DNA of 23,820 nucleotides from Wenzhouxiangella sp. (GTDB lineage: Bacteria > Pseudomonadota > Gammaproteobacteria > Xanthomonadales > Wenzhouxiangellaceae): assembly GCA_007119095.1 (NCBI GenBank), contig SKQI01000031.1:1-23820 (forward strand). Reading direction: 5' to 3'. Position 1 is the first letter of the stretch, and each line of letters opens with the position of its first letter. Below, one piece after another: positions 13,695 through 22,747 of the stretch. The notes under the pieces were generated by a model. The model did no database searches. It saw only the letters and a list, made by a program, of their open reading frames with translations, and was not told where the DNA came from. The position numbers and the translations under genes were made by a program.

Positions 13695-14270
13695 ATGAAA
13701 GGGGAGCATTCAACACAAAGCCATGGATCGTCTGGAGCCGGATTGCTGGCCTTGCTGGCTGATTTTGAACGGCGCAGCGTCGATCATTACGTCGGAGAGG
13801 CGAGCCGGCAGCAGCAGATCAGCAACTGGGACGGCGTCGTTTTCCGTCTCGGCCCACATCATCTGACCTGTCGGATCGACCAGATCGAGGAAATCATTGC
13901 CTTTCCGCCTTTCTATCCGGTGCCGGGAACCAAGGATTGGTTGCTGGGTCTGGCCAATGTGCGCGGTAACCTGGCTCCGGTGTCCGACCTCGGCTGGTAT
14001 TTGTTCGGCACCCGAACGCCGATTACCGCGCGAACTCGCCTGATCCTGACCAAGTTTCAGGGCAGGTTGGCGGGCCTGGTTGTCGACGAGGTTTTCGGCC
14101 AGCGTCACTTTCATACCGACGACCTGGCTACTTCCCCGGACTGGGAAGGCACTGAGCTCAGCGACCTGGTCAGCCATGAGTTTCCATCCGGCGAACGTAG
14201 CTGGGGTGTGTTTCGCATGGAAGATCTGGCAGGGCGGATCGATTTCATGGATGGCTCCCGCGAGCAATGA
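13695..14270 (+). CDS. pilI: Twitching motility CheW-like adaptor PilI
   Basis: Couples the PilJ receptor to the ChpA kinase. It has 191 residues: an N-terminal helix region (LLALLADFERRSVDHY) typical of PilI, then a CheW domain from about residue 45 (GVVFRLGPHHLTCRIDQIEEII) with FPPFYPVPGTKDWLLGLANVRGNLAPV and LAGLVVDEVFG. The start at 13695 has AGGG only 3 nt upstream, so the spacing is short. It begins 35 bp after pilG, leaving no room for pilH. The 174-bp gap to pilJ holds two small hairpins and a short ORF. Confidence 0.93.
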   Translation: MKGEHSTQSHGSSGAGLLALLADFERRSVDHYVGEASRQQQISNWDGVVFRLGPHHLTCRIDQIEEIIAFPPFYPVPGTKDWLLGLANVRGNLAPVSDLGWYLFGTRTPITARTRLILTKFQGRLAGLVVDEVFGQRHFHTDDLATSPDWEGTELSDLVSHEFPSGERSWGVFRMEDLAGRIDFMDGSREQ

Positions 14271-14334
14271 GACGGTGCCAGGACTAGCCTTCGTCCGGCG
14301 ATCAATGGTTTGGCAGGGGAGGCCTGGCATAGTG

Positions 14335-14448
14335 ATGCAAGAAAAGACGGAAAGAAGCCCGCGCACTGGCGGGCATGAATCGGAGGGACCAGGTCCCACT
14401 ACTCGCATAGCGATGAAACGAATGATGAATCATGAGGTGAAGGCATGA
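14335..14448 (+). CDS. Possible 37-residue leader ORF before pilJ
   Basis: An ATG at 14335 opens a 37-codon frame (starts MQEKTERSPRTGGHESEG, ends MKRMMNHEVKA). Its TGA overlaps the pilJ ATG as ATGA at 14445-14448, the coupling geometry of real gene pairs in this window. The putative Shine-Dalgarno sequence is distant, the product is hydrophilic and unrecognised, and pilJ has its own strong site (GAGGTGA). Chance is quite possible. Confidence 0.2.
   Translation: MQEKTERSPRTGGHESEGPGPTTRIAMKRMMNHEVKA
14357..14397 (+). other. Two adjacent small hairpins in the pilI-pilJ spacer
   Basis: GCCCGC (14357-14362) pairs with GCGGGC (14369-14374) over a 6-nt loop. GGGACCAGGTCCC (14385-14397) is a second, nearly perfect palindrome. 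There is no U tract. They could stabilise processed transcript ends or be incidental. Confidence 0.3.
14434..14440 (+). promoter_or_regulatory. Shine-Dalgarno of pilJ
   Basis: GAGGTGA, 4 nt before the ATG at 14445, fixes the pilJ start and indicates strong independent initiation. Confidence 0.7.
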
Positions 14449-16484
14449 GTAGCGTGGTCACGCAATCAACCGAACAGCGACTTTCTCCAGCGCAGCTATT
14501 GCTGTTCGTTCTGCTGGTCCTTCTGCTGGGTCTGGTGGCCTACAACTTTTTTCTGCTCAACCAGCGAAATCAGCAGGAAACCCAGTATCTGGCGCTGACG
14601 ACCGACATTCAGGTGCGTGCTCAGCAGTTGGCCAAGGCCGCTGGTGAATCGGCGGTCGGCAACTTCGATGCCTTTGACGAGTTGAGTCGAACCCGCGACA
14701 TCATCGACAACGCCGTGACGACGCTGCGTCGGGGTGACGCAGCGACGGGCCTGCCGCCCTCGCCCGATCGGGTCACGGATTCGCTGTCGACCATGGAACA
14801 GCTTTGGAGCCGAATCGACGGCTTCACCGGCCAGATTCTGGATCGTACCGATCTGGTGATCGAGCTGGCTGATTCGGCAGCCGAGTTTTCAACCAATATC
14901 CCGCAGCTGCAGGCCTTGTCCGATGAGGTTGTCAGGCGGATGATCGAAACCGGAGCGCCGTCGGTACAGATCTATGTCGCCAGTCGACAGCTTGTTCTGG
15001 CCGATCGTATGCTGCGGCGCGTCGGCGACATCATGGCCGGCGGCACCGGTGCAATCACGGCTGCCGATGCCTTCAGTCGCGATGCCAATCTGTTTGACCG
15101 TGTGCTCCAGGGCCTCATCAACGGCGATGAAGGGCTGAATATCACCGCCATTCGGAATGAGCGAGTTCTGGAAAGTCTCGCCGAAGTGGCGCCTATCTTT
15201 GAAGAGATCAGGGTTGATGTTGACACCATTTTGACCGCCTCCACCGATTTGTTCGAGGTGCGAGAAGCTGCTGACGAAATTTTCCTTGACGCCGAGGATC
15301 TGACTGACCAGGCCCGCGCGCTCGCCGACGAGTATGCAACGCTGGGAGATGACGTTTTCTGGCCGTCTCTGGTTGCCGGTTTGATTTTTGCCGCCGGCGC
15401 CCTGTTGATTCTGTTCCTGATCGGGTTCAGTGCTTATCTGGCCCAGCGCAAACGTGCTCGTGCCACGGCCGAGGTCAACCAGCGAAACCAGGACGCTATT
15501 CTGCGTCTGCTGGATGAAATGAGCTCGCTGGCTGATGGTGACTTGACCGTTCAGGCCACCGTGACCGAGGATGTGACGGGTGCTATCGCCGACTCGGTCA
15601 ATTACGCGGTCGAAGCGCTGCGTGACCTTGTGGCCGGGGTTAACAATACCGCCCAGCAGGTGGCGGCGCAGGCTCAGGAGACTCGAGCAACGACGATTCA
15701 GCTGGCCGAAGCTTCCGAGCACCAGGCCAAGGAGATTCGCGAAGCCACCGATACGATTAACGAAATGGCCCGGTCTTTCGATGACATGGCCAAGCGCTCC
15801 AGTGAATCAGCGGACGTCGCCCAGAGCTCGGTCCAGATCGCCAACCGCGGTGCCGACATGGTGCGCCAGACCATTTCCGGGATGGACAATATTCGAGACC
15901 AGATTCAGGAGACATCCAAGCGAATCAAGCGTCTGGGTGAGTCTTCCCAGGAAATTGGCGACATCGTCGAACTGATTAACGGCATCTCCGAGCAAACCAA
16001 CGTGCTTGCTCTGAATGCCGCAATTCAGGCGGCGTCGGCCGGTGGCGCGGGCCGCGGTTTCGCCGTCGTTGCCGACGAAGTTCAGCGCCTTGCTGAACGT
16101 GCCACGAACGCAACGCGCCGAATCGAAGCGCTGGTCCAGACCATTCAGGCCGATACCGCCGAAGCGGTGAACTCGATGGAGCAAACCACTTCTCAGGTGG
16201 TTTCCGGTGCGCGGCTTGCCGAGGATGCCGGTGATGCACTGGAGTCGATCGAGAAGGTGTCCAATGACCTGGCCGGTCTGATTCAGGAGATTTCGCACCA
16301 GGCTCAGGAAGAGTCCAACAATGCAACCAAGATTGCCAAGTTGATGAACAGTATTCGCGACATCTCGGTCCAGACCACTGAAGGTACCGGGCAGACCGCC
16401 AAGTCGGTGGCCAGCCTTGCTGAGTTGGTCCGTGAACTACGTGATTCGGTGTCTGACTTCACCCTGCCAGAGGATGAGTCCTGA
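14445..16484 (+). CDS. pilJ: Twitching motility methyl-accepting chemoreceptor PilJ
   Basis: The transmembrane chemoreceptor of the Pil-Chp system; in P. aeruginosa it monitors pilin and directs ChpA. It has 679 residues: a first membrane helix at about 16-37, a long helical periplasmic sensor region (about 40-304) as in PilJ-type modules, a second helix near 308-330, a HAMP region to about 385, and a cytoplasmic signalling coiled coil. The hairpin tip near 510-545 reads ISEQTNVLALNAAIQAASAG followed by GAGRGFAVVADEVQRLAERA; the AASAG variant is characteristic of PilJ. The C-terminal tail ends LPEDES without an obvious CheR/CheB tether pentapeptide. No pilK or chpB lies nearby, so methylation-based adaptation cannot be assumed. 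Confidence 0.95.
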   Translation: MSSVVTQSTEQRLSPAQLLLFVLLVLLLGLVAYNFFLLNQRNQQETQYLALTTDIQVRAQQLAKAAGESAVGNFDAFDELSRTRDIIDNAVTTLRRGDAATGLPPSPDRVTDSLSTMEQLWSRIDGFTGQILDRTDLVIELADSAAEFSTNIPQLQALSDEVVRRMIETGAPSVQIYVASRQLVLADRMLRRVGDIMAGGTGAITAADAFSRDANLFDRVLQGLINGDEGLNITAIRNERVLESLAEVAPIFEEIRVDVDTILTASTDLFEVREAADEIFLDAEDLTDQARALADEYATLGDDVFWPSLVAGLIFAAGALLILFLIGFSAYLAQRKRARATAEVNQRNQDAILRLLDEMSSLADGDLTVQATVTEDVTGAIADSVNYAVEALRDLVAGVNNTAQQVAAQAQETRATTIQLAEASEHQAKEIREATDTINEMARSFDDMAKRSSESADVAQSSVQIANRGADMVRQTISGMDNIRDQIQETSKRIKRLGESSQEIGDIVELINGISEQTNVLALNAAIQAASAGGAGRGFAVVADEVQRLAERATNATRRIEALVQTIQADTAEAVNSMEQTTSQVVSGARLAEDAGDALESIEKVSNDLAGLIQEISHQAQEESNNATKIAKLMNSIRDISVQTTEGTGQTAKSVASLAELVRELRDSVSDFTLPEDES

Positions 16485-16591
16485 TTTTCCGTGCCTTTTG
16501 TCGATGAACAGTCACGGTACCAGCGAGTCTGCCAGAGAGGTCAGTCAAGCATGCACTTTCTTCCCAAGCCAATTTCCGCGGAGCCGCGGAC

Positions 16592-19500
16592 ATGAGTAGC
16601 ACGCGCTCGAAGAATCAGTCTCTGCAGTGGACGAGGCCATTGCTGGACGAGCTGTGCGATGAAGTGCGCATGGCAGTGGAACGGTTCGGGGACGAAGACG
16701 TGGACAGTCGCCCCGAAGACCTGGACGAGGCCATAGCCGCCTGTGAGAAGGTCGCCGGCTCTCTGGCGATGATGGAATTTGAAAGCGGCCAATTGATCGC
16801 CGATGCCATGGGCTTGGCATTGCACGCGCTCAAGAGTGGCAAAACCCGTTCCGCCGATCAGGCCGTCAATTCCGTGCTCGAAGCGACGGCTACTTTGCCG
16901 GACTACCTCGATTACCTGGAAAGCACGCAGTTGGATGCACCGATCATCGTGCTGCCGACGGTCAATGAACTCCGCGCCACCGCCGGTGAAAAGCCGATTG
17001 ACGAAGCCCGCTTTTTCCAGCCGGATTTATCGTCGGCGTCGCTGCCTGAGGTAGCTGAGGAAGCGGTGTCGGAACCGAATGAAACTCGGCGGAGATACCA
17101 GCATGCCTTGCGTGGCATGCTGCTGAACAACGAAGACGCCGAGGCTCTATCGTCGCTATCCGAGGCTGCGCTGATTCTGCGTGATCAGGTTTCGTTGCCG
17201 AGTGCTGTCCGACGCGTTGGCTGGGCGGCAGCCGGGCTGTGCGACGCATTGCGGAAAGAACATGTAGCAACCGGTTCTGCGACAACCCGCCTGTTTGCAA
17301 GGCTGGATGTGCTGATCAAGAACGCCATCGAACAGCCGGAAGATGCCGCCCTGGTTGATCGGGCCGATGAGCTTTGTCGCGGTTTTCTGTTCCAGCTTGC
17401 CCTGTCCAGGTCGGAAGCACCGTTGGCGGTCGAGGTTTACCAGGCTTTCGATCTAGGAACCCATGCTCCTGAGCACATCGCCCAGGCCAAGGTGTTTTTG
17501 GCGGGTCGAAATCGTGCCTTGTTCGCTGCTGTCACGCAGGCAGCGCGGGAGGATCTGGCGAGAATCAAGGACGTCCTGGGATCGCAGCTCGAACAGGAGC
17601 GCGACCCGGAGCTTCTGCAGCAGCAAACCGCATTGCTGGAGTCTGTGGGAGAAAGCCTCGGCATGCTGGGCCTCGAGCACTTGGCGGGTCGAGTGAAGAA
17701 GCAGGCCAGCCGCTTGAACGAAATGGGGTCGGATCCCGAAGATCCGACGCTGCTCCTGGTCGCCCGGGAGCTGCTGGTGGTGGAATCCCAGCTTGAAGAG
17801 AGTTTTGGTCTCGCCGCTCAGGTGGACCTGGACGATGGTGCCGAGGACGACCTGGATCTGCTCCCTCCAACGGAACAACGTCGGGTTGTTCGACAGTTGG
17901 TCAAGGAGGCGCTTGAGGATCTCGCTCATGCCAAGCATTTGCTCGATGCAGTCAATCGGCAGAAGGCTGATGCTGGTGCGGTTGGTGAGGCCCAGGCTAT
18001 TCTCGGTCGTATTGCCGGGGTGCTGTACCTGTCGGAGTTCGATGAAGCGGCGGCGATGCTGGAGGCTGCCAGCCGTGTGGCAGCAGACCATCTTGGCGAC
18101 GGGGTGAGCGGTGATGTCGAGGCGCTGGATATCCTCGCCGAAACGCTCACGGTCTCAGAGTTTTATCTGGAAAGCCTTTGTACTAACGACGAGCGCGGAG
18201 AACCTTATCTGCATTCGGCACGCGACCGGCTGGCAGCTCTGGGCTACTGGAAGGATGAGTCCGCGCATGCAGAGCCGGTTGAAGAGGCTGGTGCGGCTGA
18301 TGCTGATCTGGTGGTTGACGACGAACTGGCAGCGCAGGGCGGTGAGCCAGACGAGGAACAGCCAGAAGCGCTCGAGGAGCTCGGCGACCTTGAGGGAATG
18401 GACGAGCTCGAGGAAGGTGAGCCGGTCATGGAGTTCGAGACCGACGACCCTGTTGAACCCGAATTTGATCTTCAGGACCAGGAGTCGCGGGATGAACTGG
18501 AGACGGAGGGCGCAGGTGAGCCTGCCGATGAAAATGCCCCCGAACTTGATGCGGATCTGATTGCCGGCGATGAACCGCTCGAGGAAGATATCGGCGCTAT
18601 TGGCTCTGACCTCAGTCTCGATACGGATGAGCCTGATGGCGATATTGTCGAACCCGATGATTTTGCAGACGACCTCGATCTGGATGACCTGGAGCTTGAT
18701 GAAGATCCGGCGCTAGATGAGGCTTCCGGGGTAACGTCGGCGGCTCAATCTGATGAACAGGCTGACAGCAGCTCGGGTGCAGGAGCCGGTTCTGCATTTG
18801 ATGATTTCGACATTGTTGAGATCTTCCTGGAAGAATTTGACCAGGAGCTCGAGTCGCTCAACGAACTCGTGCCGAAATGGCGTGAAAATCCGGCGGATGA
18901 AGAAACCACCGTTACCATCCGGCGCGCTTTCCATTCGTTGAAAGGTTCCGGTCGCATGGCGGGAGCGATGGAAATCGGCGAATTCGCCTGGCAGATCGAG
19001 AATATGTTGAACCGCGTTCTGGATCGGCAGATTCAGGCGACGCCCGAAGTGACCGGGCTGGTGGCCAAGGCGATCACCTACCTGCCAAGCATGCGTGCTC
19101 GCCTGAGCGGCGAAGGCGCAGGAGAGGTAGACGAAGCTTCCTGCGTCGAATTGGCCAGGCAGGCCGAAATGGCGTCCGAGGGCAAGCTGGCCGAACCGGT
19201 CGAAACGCGTCCGGTTCCGCCTGAATTGGAAGATCTGGACCCAACCTTGATCGAGTTGATGATCAAGGAGCTGTCAGACAACCTGGAAGCTTACGACCAG
19301 TGGCTTGTCGATGCTGATGAAAGTGGACATGTGCCACCGATCGATGAAAGCCTGGTCCGTATCGTCCACACTATGAAGGGCACCATGCGACTGGCCCCGA
19401 TTGGTGACGAGACGGAGACGGCTCAGATCCTCGAGTCATATCTCGAGGAGTTGTCACTGTGCGTGGCGCCGCCATCGCGGGCGGGGCTGTTGGCGATGGT

Positions 19501-22500
19501 GCACTGTTCAGAGCTGTTTGCGCAACGTCTTGCCAGACTGCGCTGCGAGGTGGTCGAAGACGAAATCTTTGAAACCGCCAGCCTGGCGCGTGAGCTGCGC
19601 GAATTGCACAATCAGGCTCACCGTGAAAGGACCGGAGATACCCCTGCCGAATTGCCCCCGCTTGACGTATCGACTGGTTTTCAGGCTGCAGATCAGGAAG
19701 TGCCTCAGGATGAAGACCTTGAGGTCGAGGCGGAAGCTGAGTTCGAATCCGGCCCTGTCGAGGAAGTTGAATCTGAAGACGATGAGGATGTGTTCAGCTC
19801 GGATGTAGAGCTGGACGGGGAGGTCGACGAGGCTGACCTTGATGTCTTTGACCTTGAAGAGGATGAAGGCTCGGTCCCTGAGGCCGATCACGCCCCGGAC
19901 GATGAAAAGGGCGATGAGATCGAATCGGATCGTGCAATTGTTTCTGCGGATGAATTCGCCGAGCTGACCGACCAGGAAGACGAAGACGATGATTCCGCCG
20001 AGGACTCACTGACCGCCGATGAGCAATCAGCGCTTGTCGAAGATGACGTGCCAGGCGACGAAGAGGAGCTGCTTGCTGAAGAGCGAGAGCCGGAAACCGC
20101 CATTGAATCCGAGGCCGACCTTGAGCTGGCGGATGACCTTGAGCTCGAAGACGCCGCTGAACTGAAAACGTCGGATGAATCTGAGCAGGACGACGAGCCT
20201 GTTGACCAGGTCACCGCCGAGGATCTGGCTGAGCTTGAAGCGGAGATTGATCCGGAAGAACATGCCGGTGAGTCGGACGAGGTTGTCGAGGATGCTGCAG
20301 TCGAGGAAACCGACAGCGATGGATACGGCGAAGACGAGGCTAAACCTATTGTCAGCCACTTTGTGCCCGAACGTCCGACATCAGGCGAATCAGACGATGC
20401 TGTGGAGCCTGCTCCGACTGATGAGCGATTGGTCGAGGTTGATTATTCTGAAGTCAACGAAGACCTGCTTGAAGCCTTCCTTGAAGAAGGACAGGAATTG
20501 CTGGAGCATGCTGATGACGTGCTGCAGAAGTGGCGTGAAACGCCGGATGACAAGAATCTGGTCACTGCCCTGCAGCGCGATCTGCACACGATCAAGGGAA
20601 GCGCTCGCATGGTCGGGCTCAACCCGATCGGACAAGTGGCCCACGTCATGGAGGAGTTGCTTGAAGGAATCGCGGCCGGCCTGAAGGACACGACCAAGGA
20701 CCGCATTGATGCCCTGGAGGTCGGTTGCGATCACCTGCACTCAATGCTTGAGGCCGTCATCCAGCGCGAGCCTATGCCGGTACGCTCGTTGACCGATATG
20801 TTTGCCGAGCAGGCTGAAGATATCGAAGAGGCAGGCATTCTGCCTGAGCTTGAAGAACAAACCGAGTCGGCGACGCAAACCGTTGAACGGGAAAGTGACG
20901 CGGCCAGAGCTGAAACCTTGCGCGTGCCTTCGTCACTGATCGATGAGTTGGTCAACTATGCCGGCGAGATCAGTATCTTCCGGTCACGTCTTGAGCAGCA
21001 GGTCAGCGTTTTCCGCAACAACGTGGGTGAGGTAGACGAGACAGTCATTCGACTGCGTGATCAGCTGCGAAAACTGGAAATCGAAACCGAAGCACAGATT
21101 CTGGCTCGATATGAGCGGGAGCACGGTCCGGCAGACGAAGCATTCGATCCGCTGGAACTGGATCGATACTCGACCATTCAGCAGCTGTCTCGAGCACTGG
21201 CTGAGTCAGTCAATGACTTGACCAGCCTGACCGGCATTCTTGATGACGCCACGCGTCAGAGTGAGACCCTGCTGATGCAGCAGTCCCGGGTCAACACTGA
21301 ACTGCAGGAAGGCCTGATGCAGGCGCGCATGGTGTCCTTCAACACCTTGTTGCCGCGTTTCAGGCGCGTCGTGCGCAACGCCGCCCGGGAAGTGGAAAAG
21401 TCGGTTCAGCTGAGAGTCAAGGTCGTCGGTGAAGGCGAGCTCGATCGCAACGTGCTTGATCGCATCACCGCGCCGCTGGAGCATTTGCTTAGAAATGCGG
21501 TCAGTCATGGCATTGAATTGCCTGAGCAGCGCCGCGCACAAGGAAAACCCGACACAGGCACGATTACCATTGAGGTAGGTCGTGAGGCGACCGAATTGGT
21601 CATGCGCGTTTCAGATGACGGCGCAGGGCTGAATCTTGACGCTATTCGAGCGCGGGCTATTGAACGCGGACTGATCGGCGCTGACGAAGAATTGAGCGAA
21701 GCCGAGCTCAGTCGACTGATTTTCCAGTCCGGCTTCACGACAGCCGAACAGGTCAGCGAGCTGGCTGGCCGCGGAATCGGCATGGACGTTGTGGCCAACG
21801 AAGTACGTCAGATTGGCGGCAGCGTGAGTGCTCAGTCCGAGACGGGCAAGGGCGCTCAGTTCATTATTCGAATTCCGCTGTCCTTGACCGTCATGCAGGC
21901 GATCATGGTGCGGGCTGCAGATCGTCAGTTCGCCATCCCCTTGCAGGCCGTTCGAGGTGTTACCCGTATTCTGGCCGATGAGTGGTTGCGTGAAATCGAT
22001 ACGCCTGATCCGCTTCAGGAGTATGCGGGCGAGCAATATCCGCTGCTGGAGCTGGAGCCCCAACTTGACCTGGCATCGGAAGAAATCGGCGGCAGTACCC
22101 TGTCTCTGTTGATGATTGAGGCCGGTGAGCAGCGCGCTGCCCTGCGCGTCAGCGACTTGATGGGGCATCGAGAGATCGTCATCAAGCCGGTGGGTCCGCA
22201 GATCAGTTCCATTCCCGGGATTCTCGGCGGCACGATTACCGGCGACGGTCAGGTTGTCCCGATTCTTGATATGGGGCCGCTGATTCGACGTGCTTTCGAA
22301 AAAGACATCGTGCCCGGTCGTGGCGCGGTATTGCAGGAAAAGACCGAGGAGGTCAAACGGACACCGCTGGTGATGGTGGTCGACGATTCCATCACCATGC
22401 GTCGCGTGACTTCGCGTGTTCTCGAGCACCGCGGTTTGGAGGTGGTCACTGCTCGCGATGGTCTGGATGCTGTGGAGGCCATGTTCGAACGCGTGCCCGA

Positions 22501-22741
22501 TTTGATTCTGCTCGACATCGAGATGCCGCGCATGGATGGCTATGAACTGGCCAGCCATGTACGCAACGATCCGCGCCTGAAAGAGGTGCCGATGATGATG
22601 ATTACCTCACGTAGCGGCGAGAAGCACCGTCAGCGGGCGCGGGAACTGGGCGTGAATGATTATCTGGCCAAGCCTTATCAGGAGTCTGACCTGGTCCAGC
22701 ATGTTTTCGATTTGCTGGAAATGACGGTGCCGCAAGGATAA
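16592..22741 (+). CDS. chpA: Hybrid chemosensory histidine kinase ChpA/PilL
   Basis: The 2049-residue CheA-type kinase controlling type IV pili. Residues 1 to about 550 are a helical region resembling FimL and the ChpA N-terminus. Three Hpt domains have clear phosphohistidines: His781 (HSLKGSGRM), His926 (HTMKGTMRL) and His1332 (HTIKGSARM). A dimerisation helix pair starts near 1441 (RVPSSLIDELVNYAGEISIF), followed by an ATPase with PLEHLLRNAVSHGIE (about 1628), VSDDGAG (about 1674) and GRGIGMDVV (about 1727). A CheW domain covers about 1767-1905 and a receiver about 1925-2045, with phosphoacceptor Asp1975 and LAKPY. Two Asp/Glu-rich linkers (about 562-745 and 1033-1283) are extreme. P. aeruginosa ChpA has six Hpt plus Ser/Thr variants, so this form is reduced. 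GGAG precedes the ATG by 8 nt. Confidence 0.95.
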   Translation: MSSTRSKNQSLQWTRPLLDELCDEVRMAVERFGDEDVDSRPEDLDEAIAACEKVAGSLAMMEFESGQLIADAMGLALHALKSGKTRSADQAVNSVLEATATLPDYLDYLESTQLDAPIIVLPTVNELRATAGEKPIDEARFFQPDLSSASLPEVAEEAVSEPNETRRRYQHALRGMLLNNEDAEALSSLSEAALILRDQVSLPSAVRRVGWAAAGLCDALRKEHVATGSATTRLFARLDVLIKNAIEQPEDAALVDRADELCRGFLFQLALSRSEAPLAVEVYQAFDLGTHAPEHIAQAKVFLAGRNRALFAAVTQAAREDLARIKDVLGSQLEQERDPELLQQQTALLESVGESLGMLGLEHLAGRVKKQASRLNEMGSDPEDPTLLLVARELLVVESQLEESFGLAAQVDLDDGAEDDLDLLPPTEQRRVVRQLVKEALEDLAHAKHLLDAVNRQKADAGAVGEAQAILGRIAGVLYLSEFDEAAAMLEAASRVAADHLGDGVSGDVEALDILAETLTVSEFYLESLCTNDERGEPYLHSARDRLAALGYWKDESAHAEPVEEAGAADADLVVDDELAAQGGEPDEEQPEALEELGDLEGMDELEEGEPVMEFETDDPVEPEFDLQDQESRDELETEGAGEPADENAPELDADLIAGDEPLEEDIGAIGSDLSLDTDEPDGDIVEPDDFADDLDLDDLELDEDPALDEASGVTSAAQSDEQADSSSGAGAGSAFDDFDIVEIFLEEFDQELESLNELVPKWRENPADEETTVTIRRAFHSLKGSGRMAGAMEIGEFAWQIENMLNRVLDRQIQATPEVTGLVAKAITYLPSMRARLSGEGAGEVDEASCVELARQAEMASEGKLAEPVETRPVPPELEDLDPTLIELMIKELSDNLEAYDQWLVDADESGHVPPIDESLVRIVHTMKGTMRLAPIGDETETAQILESYLEELSLCVAPPSRAGLLAMVHCSELFAQRLARLRCEVVEDEIFETASLARELRELHNQAHRERTGDTPAELPPLDVSTGFQAADQEVPQDEDLEVEAEAEFESGPVEEVESEDDEDVFSSDVELDGEVDEADLDVFDLEEDEGSVPEADHAPDDEKGDEIESDRAIVSADEFAELTDQEDEDDDSAEDSLTADEQSALVEDDVPGDEEELLAEEREPETAIESEADLELADDLELEDAAELKTSDESEQDDEPVDQVTAEDLAELEAEIDPEEHAGESDEVVEDAAVEETDSDGYGEDEAKPIVSHFVPERPTSGESDDAVEPAPTDERLVEVDYSEVNEDLLEAFLEEGQELLEHADDVLQKWRETPDDKNLVTALQRDLHTIKGSARMVGLNPIGQVAHVMEELLEGIAAGLKDTTKDRIDALEVGCDHLHSMLEAVIQREPMPVRSLTDMFAEQAEDIEEAGILPELEEQTESATQTVERESDAARAETLRVPSSLIDELVNYAGEISIFRSRLEQQVSVFRNNVGEVDETVIRLRDQLRKLEIETEAQILARYEREHGPADEAFDPLELDRYSTIQQLSRALAESVNDLTSLTGILDDATRQSETLLMQQSRVNTELQEGLMQARMVSFNTLLPRFRRVVRNAAREVEKSVQLRVKVVGEGELDRNVLDRITAPLEHLLRNAVSHGIELPEQRRAQGKPDTGTITIEVGREATELVMRVSDDGAGLNLDAIRARAIERGLIGADEELSEAELSRLIFQSGFTTAEQVSELAGRGIGMDVVANEVRQIGGSVSAQSETGKGAQFIIRIPLSLTVMQAIMVRAADRQFAIPLQAVRGVTRILADEWLREIDTPDPLQEYAGEQYPLLELEPQLDLASEEIGGSTLSLLMIEAGEQRAALRVSDLMGHREIVIKPVGPQISSIPGILGGTITGDGQVVPILDMGPLIRRAFEKDIVPGRGAVLQEKTEEVKRTPLVMVVDDSITMRRVTSRVLEHRGLEVVTARDGLDAVEAMFERVPDLILLDIEMPRMDGYELASHVRNDPRLKEVPMMMITSRSGEKHRQRARELGVNDYLAKPYQESDLVQHVFDLLEMTVPQG
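18275..18820 (+). repeat. Acidic low-complexity segment 1 within chpA
   Basis: Encodes about residues 562-743, dominated by Asp and Glu with interspersed Leu, Pro, Ala and Gly (for example DDLDLDDLELDEDPALDEAS). It separates the FimL-like N-terminal region from the first Hpt domain and is probably a disordered linker. The codons mix GAT/GAC and GAA/GAG freely, so protein-level composition rather than DNA slippage seems to maintain it. Confidence 0.75.
19690..20440 (+). repeat. Acidic low-complexity segment 2 within chpA
   Basis: Encodes about residues 1033-1283, again overwhelmingly Asp and Glu (for example EVESEDDEDVFSSDVELDGE), lying between the second and third Hpt domains. It is about 250 residues long, which is unusually long for an inter-Hpt linker, and is likely disordered and highly negatively charged. 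Confidence 0.75.
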
Positions 22742-22747
22742 GAAACG

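Noticed and set aside
14889..15722. 277-residue minus-strand ORF inside pilJ
   Set aside because: Mirror of pilJ codon bias with no ribosome-binding site or domain; pilJ is unmistakable.
21611..22558. 315-residue minus-strand ORF inside chpA
   Set aside because: Antisense to the ATPase, CheW and receiver domains; it is Gln/His-rich shadow text.
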